A stretch of DNA of 64,000 nt from Chitinispirillaceae bacterium. Its GTDB lineage: Bacteria; Fibrobacterota; Chitinivibrionia; Chitinivibrionales; Chitinispirillaceae. The notes below the pieces were generated by a model. That model was not told the origin of the DNA. It worked only from the letters and a program-made list of their open reading frames with translations, and did no database searches. Position numbers and translations under genes: made by a program. Position 1 is the stretch's first letter. Each line of letters opens with the position of its first letter. Below, in pieces: positions 33,424 through 42,316 of this stretch. The DNA lies in contig JAFGDP010000123.1 in NCBI GenBank assembly GCA_016932075.1, positions 16,573-80,572 of the forward strand. The letters are read 5' to 3'.

Positions 33424-34488
33424 ATGCCACCGTATCCTTCATCGCTCGGGTTTCTCTTCTGCCTCCTTCTCTATGCAGGATGGGCCCAGGCCGCTGCCCG
33501 GTCGATTGCGGCTTCGCTTGCAGAATATGATGCTGTCCGCCGTGTATCGAGTGTATCCGGTGTTTCCGCCGTGAGTTTTTCCGGTGTCTCCCTCCATCCT
33601 GCCACTGGTACGCTCTATGTCATTGACAATGACAACGCACAGGTGTATGAGCTGGACACCGTGGGCAACCTGCTGCGAACCATTTCCACGACCGGCTTTG
33701 AAGATCCGGAGGGGATAGCCCACCAGGCCGACGACCATTTTTTTATCGTCGAGGAGGGACGTGCGACTATTGTGCGCTTGCAGCTTCCGCGGTCCGGGAC
33801 CGGTCCGGTCGACCGTGAAGACGGCACCATGTTGACTCTTGCCGAGAACTGGGCAAACAGCGGCCTCGAAGGAGTCAGCTACAATCCGTTGACCGCCACC
33901 GCCTATGCAGTCAAAGAAACAGGCCCTCCACGGTTATACCGGATTACACTCGACAACGATGGTAATCCTGTTGCAGCGTTTCCCAACGATCCGTTTGACA
34001 TCGAAAATAAAAACGGTGACGCCGCCGATGTCTATGCTTTGACCGATGGCAATTTTATTATTGTCAATCAGGAGCAAAAAAGGCTGGAAGGATATGGTCC
34101 GCAGGGTGATCTGCTGTCATTTCTCAATCTCGGTATGACCAAGCCCGAAGGGGTCGCCATCGATACTGCACAACGCGCCATGTATGTGGTCGGCGAACCG
34201 CGTGAATTTTTCGTATTCAGCAACAAAGCCGCCCGGATTGTCGCCAAAAGCATGCCATGGGCTTCTGTTGACTGTTCGTTCCGCATGACAGCCAATACAT
34301 CCGGGTCTGACAGAATTGAATTTCGTCTTGGATACCCATCCCGTGTCCGGATACATGCAATTTCTCTCCTGGGAAGGTGTACGACCATATTCGACAAGCA
34401 ACTCAATCCTGGCAAGCACATAGTAATACCACCTACCGGCGCGTCCCCCACCGGCATCCGGTTATATCGTTTCCGTGCCGGCCCATGA
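33424..34488 (+). CDS. secreted SdiA-regulated/YjiK-type beta-propeller protein
   Basis: From ATG 33424 the product has 354 residues with signal peptide (GFLFCLLLYAGWAQA). The body shows FSGVSLHPATGTLYVIDND, FEDPEGIAH and GLEGVSYNPLTATAYAVKE, the pattern of the SdiA-regulated family, which forms propellers related to phytase-like domains. The last 70 residues look like an additional beta domain resembling sorting domains. A GTG at 33394 would extend it by ten residues. Its ligand is unknown. It is probably co-transcribed with the preceding gene. Confidence 0.78.
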   Translation: MPPYPSSLGFLFCLLLYAGWAQAAARSIAASLAEYDAVRRVSSVSGVSAVSFSGVSLHPATGTLYVIDNDNAQVYELDTVGNLLRTISTTGFEDPEGIAHQADDHFFIVEEGRATIVRLQLPRSGTGPVDREDGTMLTLAENWANSGLEGVSYNPLTATAYAVKETGPPRLYRITLDNDGNPVAAFPNDPFDIENKNGDAADVYALTDGNFIIVNQEQKRLEGYGPQGDLLSFLNLGMTKPEGVAIDTAQRAMYVVGEPREFFVFSNKAARIVAKSMPWASVDCSFRMTANTSGSDRIEFRLGYPSRVRIHAISLLGRCTTIFDKQLNPGKHIVIPPTGASPTGIRLYRFRAGP

Positions 34489-34645
34489 GCGGACATAGCC
34501 GCCGCCATTGGACCTGAAAATGTCCACGCCGAGCCTGCCGCCTCGAAATGATCAACGCGCGGCGCTACCACGGCAGGCGTTACCGTGGACTATACGTGGT
34601 GTAACTATCCTGTCTGCAAAAAAGCGCAGAAGAACAACGCACCCT

Positions 34646-34673
34646 TTGAATTGTTTTTCATAAAGGGTATAAT
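34646..34673 (+). promoter_or_regulatory. sigma-70-type promoter
   Basis: TTGAAT (34646-34651) and a perfect TATAAT (34668-34673) are separated by 16 bp, 59 bp ahead of the ATG at 34732. Its location inside a longer open frame shows that the gene starts at 34732 rather than at 34585. Confidence 0.6.
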
Positions 34674-34731
34674 TATAGAGCCTTTGCCCCGGGGCGTGCA
34701 CCATGACCAAACAACAAGGCGCTTATGGCTG

Positions 34732-36423
34732 ATGGAATTACCGGATACTTTCAAAACCGCTATAAATAACTACCTGACAGCTCCTGACTCGAAGCAGAAC
34801 ATTTCACGTATCGATTCCGCCTACTGGGCCTTTATCGCCGACACCCTGGCTGAATGCGTTCGCTACAAAAAGGACCTCCATACCGCTATCGAAGGCATGA
34901 GGGACTTCATCGATTTCGGGATATGCCCGGAAATGGTGGAGGAGCATGACAAGGTCATCTACCGGATCACCACGGCCCCGGTCCCCTTTACTCTTTTGAA
35001 AATCAACCTCTTCTCCTCGTTTATCAAAACCCACCTCAGTGCATTGCTGCAGGAGGGATCGCGCGAACGGATCGAAAAAGAGATAGCTATTGCCGAACGG
35101 GAGCGGTCACGGCTGGAACGGGAAATGGTAAACCAGCAGAAAAGCCGCAAACAGCTGCTCTTCTCTGAATTCAACGGATCCCCGAAGCTTGAGACCATTG
35201 CCGAGCAGATGGAGATAGTCGACACGCTGCTCGGGTCCAGTCTGGAATTGAAAAAAAATGTGGGCCGCGGCAGTTTCATCCCGGCGGACCAGAAACGCGA
35301 GCATTTTGCACGGGAAACGAACCTCTCGGGGATGCAGGCGAAGATAAGCCGTTTCCTCTCCTCTGTTCCTGCCTTGAAAGAGAGCGCCGCACAAATCAAT
35401 CAGCACTCAGGCGACATCGTGCAGATACTAGAAAAAATAATCGATATCAACAGGGCTATCACCAAAATGCGCGATGATATTGACAGGATTGAACAGGAAC
35501 AGCGGTCGATTTCCGGCCTGGAGCTCGAAAACAGAATCAGGATTGAACTCGATTATCTGAGGGATCTCGTCAGACTTTCGGCCCGGCGGCTCCGTATTAC
35601 CTCGTGTCCGCTTCTCAGACCAGACGACACCTACTTTACCCTTGAAAAACTTGCCGAATGCCTTGAACGCATACTGGAGTTCGATCCGCGGGTCTTCCAG
35701 AACGAACGTACCCCGCACTTCGGGAAACCCTCGGTTCTGCTGGTACCGGGTAACGGCAACGCGCTCTATGATTGGAAAAACAACCAGATCATCGTGCCCC
35801 TGGTGCCGTATAATAAAAATTTCATGGCCTCGGTGGCGTCGGGGATCATCGAGTACCGTTTTGATGTCGATGAAGACAAAAAACTGCTCCATTCCTACAA
35901 TCAGCTGCCTGAACACAGGAACATAAAATCGCTCCTGCAGCTTAAATCAAAACTGGTCAAGGACTATACCATCTGGATGACGTCGGAGTATGACGGCTTC
36001 CGGATACTGTCCGCACCGGTTAAAAAGTGGTTCGAGCGGGAGATTGCGCCGAACCGCAATGAAATCTATACGCCGTTTCAATATCAATCGTTTGAACTGC
36101 CGTCAGCCGCTTTTCAGAGCCTTTTTTCCGTCATCGAGCCTGCAATAGAAAACCCGCAGCGTGCCGCAACGGAGGACCTCTGGATCGGGAGCATTCTTTT
36201 GTATCAACTCGGGAAATTTGATAAATCGTTTTCGCTGCTGATCGAAGTCAAGAAACGCAACCCCGATACCAGCTTCATCTTTTACAATCTGGGCCATACT
36301 GCAATGAAAGCGATGCGGAAAAATGAGGCAATCGAAGCGTTCAGCGATTTCATCCGGAGGCACGCTCAAAGCTGGTGGACATCGGTGGCACACGATTATC
36401 TCCGGCAATTACAGGCCATGTAA
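34732..36423 (+). CDS. large cytoplasmic protein of unknown function with coiled coil and TPR-like end
   Basis: I do not recognise this 563-residue protein. Residues about 120-285 are charged and helical (RERIEKEIAIAERERSRLEREM and DRIEQEQRSISGLELENRI) and likely form coiled coils. The central part is mixed alpha/beta with FGKPSVLLVPGNGNALYDW and NNQIIVPLVPYN. The end (LWIGSILLYQLGKFDKSFSLLIEV..., FIFYNLGHTAMKAMRKNEAIEAF) resembles two to three tetratricopeptide repeats. There is no signal peptide. It has its own promoter and no partner in an operon. A scaffold role is only a guess. Confidence 0.7.
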   Translation: MELPDTFKTAINNYLTAPDSKQNISRIDSAYWAFIADTLAECVRYKKDLHTAIEGMRDFIDFGICPEMVEEHDKVIYRITTAPVPFTLLKINLFSSFIKTHLSALLQEGSRERIEKEIAIAERERSRLEREMVNQQKSRKQLLFSEFNGSPKLETIAEQMEIVDTLLGSSLELKKNVGRGSFIPADQKREHFARETNLSGMQAKISRFLSSVPALKESAAQINQHSGDIVQILEKIIDINRAITKMRDDIDRIEQEQRSISGLELENRIRIELDYLRDLVRLSARRLRITSCPLLRPDDTYFTLEKLAECLERILEFDPRVFQNERTPHFGKPSVLLVPGNGNALYDWKNNQIIVPLVPYNKNFMASVASGIIEYRFDVDEDKKLLHSYNQLPEHRNIKSLLQLKSKLVKDYTIWMTSEYDGFRILSAPVKKWFEREIAPNRNEIYTPFQYQSFELPSAAFQSLFSVIEPAIENPQRAATEDLWIGSILLYQLGKFDKSFSLLIEVKKRNPDTSFIFYNLGHTAMKAMRKNEAIEAFSDFIRRHAQSWWTSVAHDYLRQLQAM

Positions 36424-36457
36424 GCAGCCGATGCCGGCAGGTCGTGCTTGTCGCACG

Positions 36458-37282
36458 TCAATAACCTGTCGTTTTGCTTGCAATCAGCGCAACATATTCC
36501 ACACCGAGTTCACTACCCATGACTGTCACCGTGTAATAGCCGTGCCTGTCGCTCCCGTCGAAGTTCTTCGTCGAGGGCATGAGAGAACCTACCGTGTAAA
36601 AAGGCACTCCGTTTCGCTGTCCGGTCCACCAGCCGTGATAATGGCCTGAAAAATAACCGATGACGTTTTTCTGGTCGAGGATGGCAAACAGCACGTCCGA
36701 CTTTTGCACCGCGTAGCGCGGTGTCTCTGGATGGAGCGGATAGTGAGAAAAGACCACGATCGGTGTTGTATTGGATACTTTTTTCATTCTCTGTGCAAGC
36801 CATACGGTACAGGGGTCACGGACGGTTACCGTGGCTCTGCCTCCCTCGCTCAGATCCAGGAAAAGAAATCCTATGTCGCGGTGTTCAATATAAAAAGAAC
36901 CTGTTCCGCGTCCGAAATGCTTTTTATAGAGCCGGTCGTCACCGACATCCGTGTGCCCCAGGTCATGGTTTCCAGGAAGGGTATACACCTTTTTGGTGAG
37001 CCTTCGCAAATACCCGCGTAACGTTATGAACTCCTTTTCCATGCCATTGCACGTCAAGTCGCCGGCAACGACCAGGAAATCAAGCGATGCCAATTGGCTC
37101 CTCCAGGTGTCAATATGCGACGCCAAGAGATCTTCCCCATCGTTGCACCCGAAATGAATATCGCTTGAAAAAGCGAACTCAACACCCTGCGGATGGCCGA
37201 CCTGGGAACGGACGCCGCATGCAAACAGGAACGGAAGCGCTGAGCATAGAAAACGACACACGAGAGACCGGCACAACGGCAT
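36458..37282 (-). CDS. exported calcineurin-like metallophosphoesterase
   Basis: A 274-residue protein with all metal-site motifs of the calcineurin-like superfamily: DIHF, GDLTCNG, GNHD, SHYP and GHYHG. It probably hydrolyses a phosphoester outside the cytoplasm. A hydrophobic N-terminus (LVCRFLCSALPFLFACG) is a signal peptide; the Cys could be lipidated, although Phe precedes Ala-Cys. ATG 37282 follows AGCAGGTG. A GTG two codons earlier is equivalent. It is divergent from a VanZ-like gene with 67 bp between. Confidence 0.88.
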   Translation of the reverse strand: MPLCRSLVCRFLCSALPFLFACGVRSQVGHPQGVEFAFSSDIHFGCNDGEDLLASHIDTWRSQLASLDFLVVAGDLTCNGMEKEFITLRGYLRRLTKKVYTLPGNHDLGHTDVGDDRLYKKHFGRGTGSFYIEHRDIGFLFLDLSEGGRATVTVRDPCTVWLAQRMKKVSNTTPIVVFSHYPLHPETPRYAVQKSDVLFAILDQKNVIGYFSGHYHGWWTGQRNGVPFYTVGSLMPSTKNFDGSDRHGYYTVTVMGSELGVEYVALIASKTTGY

Positions 37283-37349
37283 ACGCACCTGCTTGTTTTT
37301 ATCATTCCGGACGGCGCCCGCGGATAGGTATAATTATAGCATAAAAACC

Positions 37350-38540
37350 ATGAGCCATAATCGAAAATACGCTATTGCAGCATTGACGGGCAGCGATCTT
37401 ATTCTGTGGATCGTCATTGTTCTGTATACCGGGATCATCTACGCGACGCTCCCGGTCGTCCCTGCTGTGCGCAAGCTGCTTGTGGAGCGATACGGCTATG
37501 ATGTGTTCAACTGGATCTATGTCTGTTTCGGCAGTGCAGGAGCGGCCTTTGTCCTCTACGGCCTCATAAAACTCCGGGCAAAAGCGCGATTGCGCTACTT
37601 CGTTGCGCTCCTTTGTATCGGCTCGGCATATTCCTGGTATCTGGTCCGCCTCCCGTACGCGATCGAACGCATTCATCTTCTCGAATATGGCGTGCTCGGC
37701 GTTCTGCTGGTTATCGCCTGTGCAAGACATATGTGCCACCGCATAGCATTTCCTTGCGCCGTACTCCTGACCTATTGCATCGGCCTCGGCGACGAGACGG
37801 TACAGCATTTTCTGCCGAACCGGGTAGCCGAGATCCGTGACGGCATAACAAACGCCGTATCGGGATTCCTCGGCACCCTCCTGTTCAGTTGTACCATGGG
37901 AATGCGGCCGTCGCGCATTCCGTTTACCCGCATGCAGATGCGAATACTGTTTGTCATCTGCTGCATGTCGGTCGCGACAACGGGCCTTTTCATTTATGGA
38001 GCACATGGATTTGGACATGCGCATGCATCCCAAGGATGCAGGTTCTACTCGTCGCTTACGGCCGAGCAGCTTGACCGTATCAACCGGAGCCCGGCCCGGG
38101 CCTCACTCCGCGAGATGGCCATCTATGAAAACGAAGCGAAGCGCCACCTGTTCCAGCGCGATTTTTACTTTACTAATGACTTTCTGGCGCGTGACGGTTC
38201 CTTTTATCGCGATTATGCTCTGGCGCTCGGCGAGAACCGGATTCTTGAATCGTGGTACCACCGCTTTTTGGAAAAAAACGGCAACAGGACGTCTTCTGAA
38301 TTTTCCAGCCTCTTTGACAAAAAAGTTGGTTTTGCACTGGGCGATACACCCGTGGTATGGCCAGACAGCCTAAAACAGTGGGTCGGCCTTCGGGCCGGGC
38401 CAAGCACCACGACGGTGACGAGCAGGGTTAAAAGCACCGTCATCACCGCATGCACGCCCTGGCATCTGCTTGCCGCACAGGTGCTGGCATTTCTGCTACT
38501 GGCAATCGGATGGTTGATTTTCGAACGGACATTGAAGTAA
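37350..38540 (+). CDS. VanZ-like membrane protein with extra C-terminal domain
   Basis: From ATG 37350 the product has 396 residues. The first 190 residues hold four to five membrane helices and resemble the VanZ family (LIHLLEYGVLG-like HLLEYGVLGVLL, then GLGDETVQHFLPNRVAEIRD). After a further helix (LFVICCMSVATTGLFIYG) comes a Tyr/Arg-rich soluble region of about 150 residues and a closing helix (LLAAQVLAFLLLAIGW). The soluble part is longer than in ordinary VanZ proteins. A GGTATAATTATAG motif lies 11 bp ahead of the ATG. VanZ family function is largely unknown outside teicoplanin resistance. Confidence 0.82.
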   Translation: MSHNRKYAIAALTGSDLILWIVIVLYTGIIYATLPVVPAVRKLLVERYGYDVFNWIYVCFGSAGAAFVLYGLIKLRAKARLRYFVALLCIGSAYSWYLVRLPYAIERIHLLEYGVLGVLLVIACARHMCHRIAFPCAVLLTYCIGLGDETVQHFLPNRVAEIRDGITNAVSGFLGTLLFSCTMGMRPSRIPFTRMQMRILFVICCMSVATTGLFIYGAHGFGHAHASQGCRFYSSLTAEQLDRINRSPARASLREMAIYENEAKRHLFQRDFYFTNDFLARDGSFYRDYALALGENRILESWYHRFLEKNGNRTSSEFSSLFDKKVGFALGDTPVVWPDSLKQWVGLRAGPSTTTVTSRVKSTVITACTPWHLLAAQVLAFLLLAIGWLIFERTLK

Positions 38541-38561
38541 CGATGCGGAGGGAGTCCGTTG

Positions 38562-40199
38562 TCACCGGTTTTTTCCGTCCGCAAATACCCTGAAATCGAT
38601 ATCCGGGAAAATCGCATTACATGTTTCACATTGCGTGAGAAAACGGTCGTCAATGGCGGAGTTGATCAGATCGTCGTGCAGGCGCAGGAAATTGGCGATA
38701 TGCTCGCGCGTACGGCGTACCGCATAGTCGACCATCGTACCACTCTTCATGATAAAAGCCCAGTCACTCGACTCGGCGAGAAGGAGTTCCCGCGCCATCT
38801 GGTTCAGCGCGCGCCGCGCCAGTCCTTCGGCGCTGGCATGCGTTGCCGCGAGCGCGGCCAACCGCTCCTCCATCCGCGACAGATGACGATAAATCCAGTC
38901 GTTGGTCTCATGCAGCCACATCCCTGAAAAACCGCCCTCGCCCCAGCTTGAGAAGGACGGCCGCCCCGACTGGCGAAGAGGGAAACGCGCAAGGTAATCG
39001 GACGGCGCAGCAAGCGAAATGGCATTCTGCTCAAAGGCAATTTTACGAATAAGAAAATTCAACCATTCCGGGCCCTCGTACCACCAGTGGCCGAACAGCT
39101 CGGCATCATACGGCGCCGTAATCATCGGCGGACAATCCATGCGCTGTGCAAGAAAGGTTGCCTGCGCTTCACGGTTATGCATGAAGCTGCCGGCATGCTC
39201 CTCGGCCATGCGCAGCGCATCGAGCCGACAATAGGGTTTTTTGTCCGGGACCTTCTTGTCGGTCACCCGGTAATATTTAATGCCGGTCTGCAGTCGAATG
39301 CCCGCGGGATCGATATATGGCCGCAGGTAATCGATATCGAGGTCAAAACCGATGTCGCGATAAAACTCTCGATACGAGGGATGACCGGGATATCCCTCCT
39401 CGGCGCTCCATACCGACTTCGATGATTCTGGGTCACGACCGAACGCGGCCACCGGCGCCGTTGTGCACAGCATGGGTGCGTAGACACCGCAGACAGGTTC
39501 TGGATCGGCAGAAAGAAGCCCGTGGGTGTCTATAAAAAAATAGCGGATCCCTTCGGCATGCAGTAACGATTCCAGGCCCGGAAAATAGCCGCATTCAGGC
39601 AGCCACATCCCGGGCGTGTCCCGGCCGAACAGGGTGCGATAATATTCGGTGGCCACGCGGATCTGGGCCTTTAATGCGCCTTTGCTCTGCTGCATGGCAG
39701 GCAGAAAGGCGTGGGTCGCGCTGCTCGTGATGATCTCGATTACCCCGCGCTCCTGCAAGGTGCGAAATGCTCCGGCACCGTCACGGTGGTACGCCTCCTC
39801 AAAAAGCCAGCGGCACCTGCAGAATCGTTCGTAATACATCCGTGCGTTCGGCAACACGGCAGGGTTCCCGGCATTGCGGTCGATCTCGCTTTGCGCCAGT
39901 TCAATACGCTTCGAAATATAGTGCACATACCGTTCCTGCAGAAGCTCATCCGTAAACATGGTACACAGCGTCGGCGAAAGAGAAATCGTGATCCGGAAGG
40001 GCACCTGATCATCACAAAGCGCATTCAGGTGTGAGAGAAGCGGCAGATACGTCTCAGTAAGCGCTTCAAAAAACCAGTTCTCTTCCAGCATGGAGGGAGA
40101 TTCGGGATGGCGCACAAAGGGCAGGTGGGCGTGCAGAACAAGGCAGAGGAATCCCTGTGGCGATGTTTTAGAAACGGGATGGTACTTTCTTGTTTTCAT
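38562..40199 (-). CDS. GH57 1,4-alpha-glucan branching enzyme
   Basis: A 545-residue GH57 enzyme that likely makes alpha-1,6 branches in glycogen-like glucans. The nucleophile Glu202 is in GMWLPECGYFPG and the acid/base Asp364 in APYDAELFGHWWYEGP. The N-terminal LHAHLPFVRHPE and the C-terminal helical DUF1957-type domain with LTQCETCNAIFPDID are present, matching the archaeal/bacterial GH57 branching enzymes. It is the last gene of a minus-strand unit after a DUF4912 gene (18 bp gap). No strong ribosome binding site precedes the ATG, so it may be coupled. Confidence 0.93.
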   Translation of the reverse strand: MKTRKYHPVSKTSPQGFLCLVLHAHLPFVRHPESPSMLEENWFFEALTETYLPLLSHLNALCDDQVPFRITISLSPTLCTMFTDELLQERYVHYISKRIELAQSEIDRNAGNPAVLPNARMYYERFCRCRWLFEEAYHRDGAGAFRTLQERGVIEIITSSATHAFLPAMQQSKGALKAQIRVATEYYRTLFGRDTPGMWLPECGYFPGLESLLHAEGIRYFFIDTHGLLSADPEPVCGVYAPMLCTTAPVAAFGRDPESSKSVWSAEEGYPGHPSYREFYRDIGFDLDIDYLRPYIDPAGIRLQTGIKYYRVTDKKVPDKKPYCRLDALRMAEEHAGSFMHNREAQATFLAQRMDCPPMITAPYDAELFGHWWYEGPEWLNFLIRKIAFEQNAISLAAPSDYLARFPLRQSGRPSFSSWGEGGFSGMWLHETNDWIYRHLSRMEERLAALAATHASAEGLARRALNQMARELLLAESSDWAFIMKSGTMVDYAVRRTREHIANFLRLHDDLINSAIDDRFLTQCETCNAIFPDIDFRVFADGKNR

Positions 40200-40217
40200 G
40201 AAAGTGCGAATGAGACG

Positions 40218-40997
40218 TCAGACATCCACGCTTGACTGGTGTTCGCGGGCAAATGGTTTGACCGGGGAAGTGGCCTGCGACAACATTTTCTGCGTTTCCA
40301 CCGGAATCGTACCGGCGCCGCTTTCATTTCTCTGTACGCTATCCTCATTGTAAACATAATCATCCGAAGCAGAACGCATCGATTCGTCAGCCGTATGAGA
40401 GAAATCACGCCCGGGACTTTCTGCAGCAGACCTGCCTGCAGCAGGAAGCGAGACCTCTTGTGACCGGCAGAACTCTACATACGTTCCCGACGGTGATTTC
40501 AAGCCAATCCCGACGCACCACGTGCCGCCATGTTCAGGCGTCGGGACATACCGGCTTTGCTCACTTTCATCAAGCGTTATCTCTTCCGCAAGAACGCTTG
40601 TGGAACGTGCGTCCCGGCTTTCTCGCACCTCATAAACGCGCATGACGGATGTTGAGGTCTTCAAAGAAACGCCCGGCTGCTTCTTTCTGGCTTTATCATA
40701 CGCATCAGGCGCGATTTCCCAAAAAGAAAACAGGTGCGATTCATCACGGGGAATCACGCGGAGGTAGGTTTCATTATACATAGACGGAATATCACGCGAA
40801 AAAGGAAGAAACGGCAGGGAAGCGGGATTGCCCTGCGTGCGGTACAGCTCATCGGAAGAGGTTTTTTCACCCGCAGACGGAGAAAGTGATGGAGCAGCCG
40901 AAACAGAATGGGATCCATCTTTCGTGCTCGTGCGAATCGATCCGGAGGAAACAGGAGCACGCGGCTTTTTATTTTTGCTTGTCGGCTTCTGTGCCAT
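40218..40997 (-). CDS. DUF4912 protein
   Basis: From ATG 40997 the product has 259 residues. A Lys/Ser-rich tail of about 75 residues precedes the domain (YNETYLRVIPRDESHLFSFWEI, then GGTWCVGIGLKSPSGTYVEF), which I recognise as DUF4912. The remaining C-terminus is polar and probably disordered. DUF4912 genes commonly accompany GH57 proteins with a DUF1957 domain, and that arrangement is seen here. The function is unknown. No signal peptide is visible. Confidence 0.85.
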   Translation of the reverse strand: MAQKPTSKNKKPRAPVSSGSIRTSTKDGSHSVSAAPSLSPSAGEKTSSDELYRTQGNPASLPFLPFSRDIPSMYNETYLRVIPRDESHLFSFWEIAPDAYDKARKKQPGVSLKTSTSVMRVYEVRESRDARSTSVLAEEITLDESEQSRYVPTPEHGGTWCVGIGLKSPSGTYVEFCRSQEVSLPAAGRSAAESPGRDFSHTADESMRSASDDYVYNEDSVQRNESGAGTIPVETQKMLSQATSPVKPFAREHQSSVDV

Positions 40998-41062
40998 TCT
41001 CAACCCCGCGCACACTAATAGTGCGTCGATCCCGAACACACGTGCCGCCGGCCATATGACCG

Positions 41063-42304
41063 CTAATATCGTATCCCGGTGTTCTGGAACCACTCCTTGC
41101 CGGCGTTCAATCCGAGTTTCACCTGAATAAAATTTTCTGCATACTCCGCATAACCGCTGTCCGTGCGTCTGCCGATATCAAAAATGATGTCAAACAGACC
41201 CACGTTCTGCTGAAACGGCAACCCGAATCCCAGGGTAACGGCGTATTCCGATCCGGTGGTCGAAGGAAGCTGCGCATAGCGCACACCCAGCCGGTACTGG
41301 ATAATTTCCCAGTAACGGGGCACCAGAAGATTCGGCGCCGGAATAAACTGGCTTCCACATGAAAACGAAAAAGCATCGTCAACTGCTGAACCGAGCCGGA
41401 CTCCTGATTGGTACCTGCTCCACAGAGTCACGCCGGCCGACGCAGCGACAAAAAGCGAGGGTGAGAAGGTATATGAAACACCAGAAGCTAACGACGGCGG
41501 AAGGTGCAGGAAAAATGTCTGTGACGATACGGTCACCGTGTCCGGACTTTGAAGGAAAGACTTGCTCTCCGCGTCACCTTGAAAAAAATATTCACCCGAT
41601 ATACCTATGGCCAGTTTCCGATACGGTACAAGCAGACCGCCTCGGAAGCCGTTTCCCCGGAACACGAGCCGTACCGTATCATGAAGTTCGGAGTAATACC
41701 CCGCCTGAACTGCCGAAACGGCGACCCGCCTCATGGTAATTTCATCATGAAGGAGATAGAGCCGCTCAAAGCTCATGCCCAGCCGGATAAAGGTTCCTAT
41801 TGCATATCCCCATCCCACCTGCCATGAGGTAAGGCCGCCATTCTTCAGGACCCCGACGTCGACAGTATCTACGTCCCCGGTTGCGAAAGCATACGTCTTC
41901 TGTGCGCGGTACTTGAAACGTGCATCACTGTGACGATCAAGGGAAACGCAAAAGGTACCGGCCAGTTTCAATGGAAACGCGAAAGAAATCAGTCTTGGGG
42001 ATAACAAAAAATGCTCCGTAGTCTCGCCGCGATCATCGATTGAAAGCAGGTCAAGCGATATGAGCGACGAGAACGACGAGCGAGTCAGGGCACCCAAGTT
42101 GCCAGGATTATCCGCCATGCCGAAAAAGTCATTGGCCACGCCGGTGCCGGAGCCCCCGATTGACTGCGATGGCCCTGTCGAGTGAAGGGAAGGCAGACCG
42201 ATCGGGCTCGAAAGCGATAGAATGGACTGTGCACCAGACTGAACGCATATGCATACTAATGCAAGCGACAACACACGTACCTCATGTAATAAATTGTTCC
42301 GCAT
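41063..42304 (-). CDS. outer-membrane beta-barrel protein
   Basis: A 413-residue protein with a signal peptide (VRVLSLALVCICVQSGAQS). The mature part is rich in alternating hydrophobic residues, Tyr and Gly, and closes with a barrel-like strand (YAENFIQVKLGLNAGKEWF). The conserved-looking start SIGGSGTGVANDFFGMADNPGNLGAL resembles FadL/PorV-like barrels that begin with a plug or lid. The ligand is unknown. It lies 12 bp downstream of a putative lipoprotein gene and 65 bp ahead of the DUF4912 gene. Confidence 0.8.
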   Translation of the reverse strand: MRNNLLHEVRVLSLALVCICVQSGAQSILSLSSPIGLPSLHSTGPSQSIGGSGTGVANDFFGMADNPGNLGALTRSSFSSLISLDLLSIDDRGETTEHFLLSPRLISFAFPLKLAGTFCVSLDRHSDARFKYRAQKTYAFATGDVDTVDVGVLKNGGLTSWQVGWGYAIGTFIRLGMSFERLYLLHDEITMRRVAVSAVQAGYYSELHDTVRLVFRGNGFRGGLLVPYRKLAIGISGEYFFQGDAESKSFLQSPDTVTVSSQTFFLHLPPSLASGVSYTFSPSLFVAASAGVTLWSRYQSGVRLGSAVDDAFSFSCGSQFIPAPNLLVPRYWEIIQYRLGVRYAQLPSTTGSEYAVTLGFGLPFQQNVGLFDIIFDIGRRTDSGYAEYAENFIQVKLGLNAGKEWFQNTGIRY

Positions 42305-42316
42305 TCGCGACTCTTT

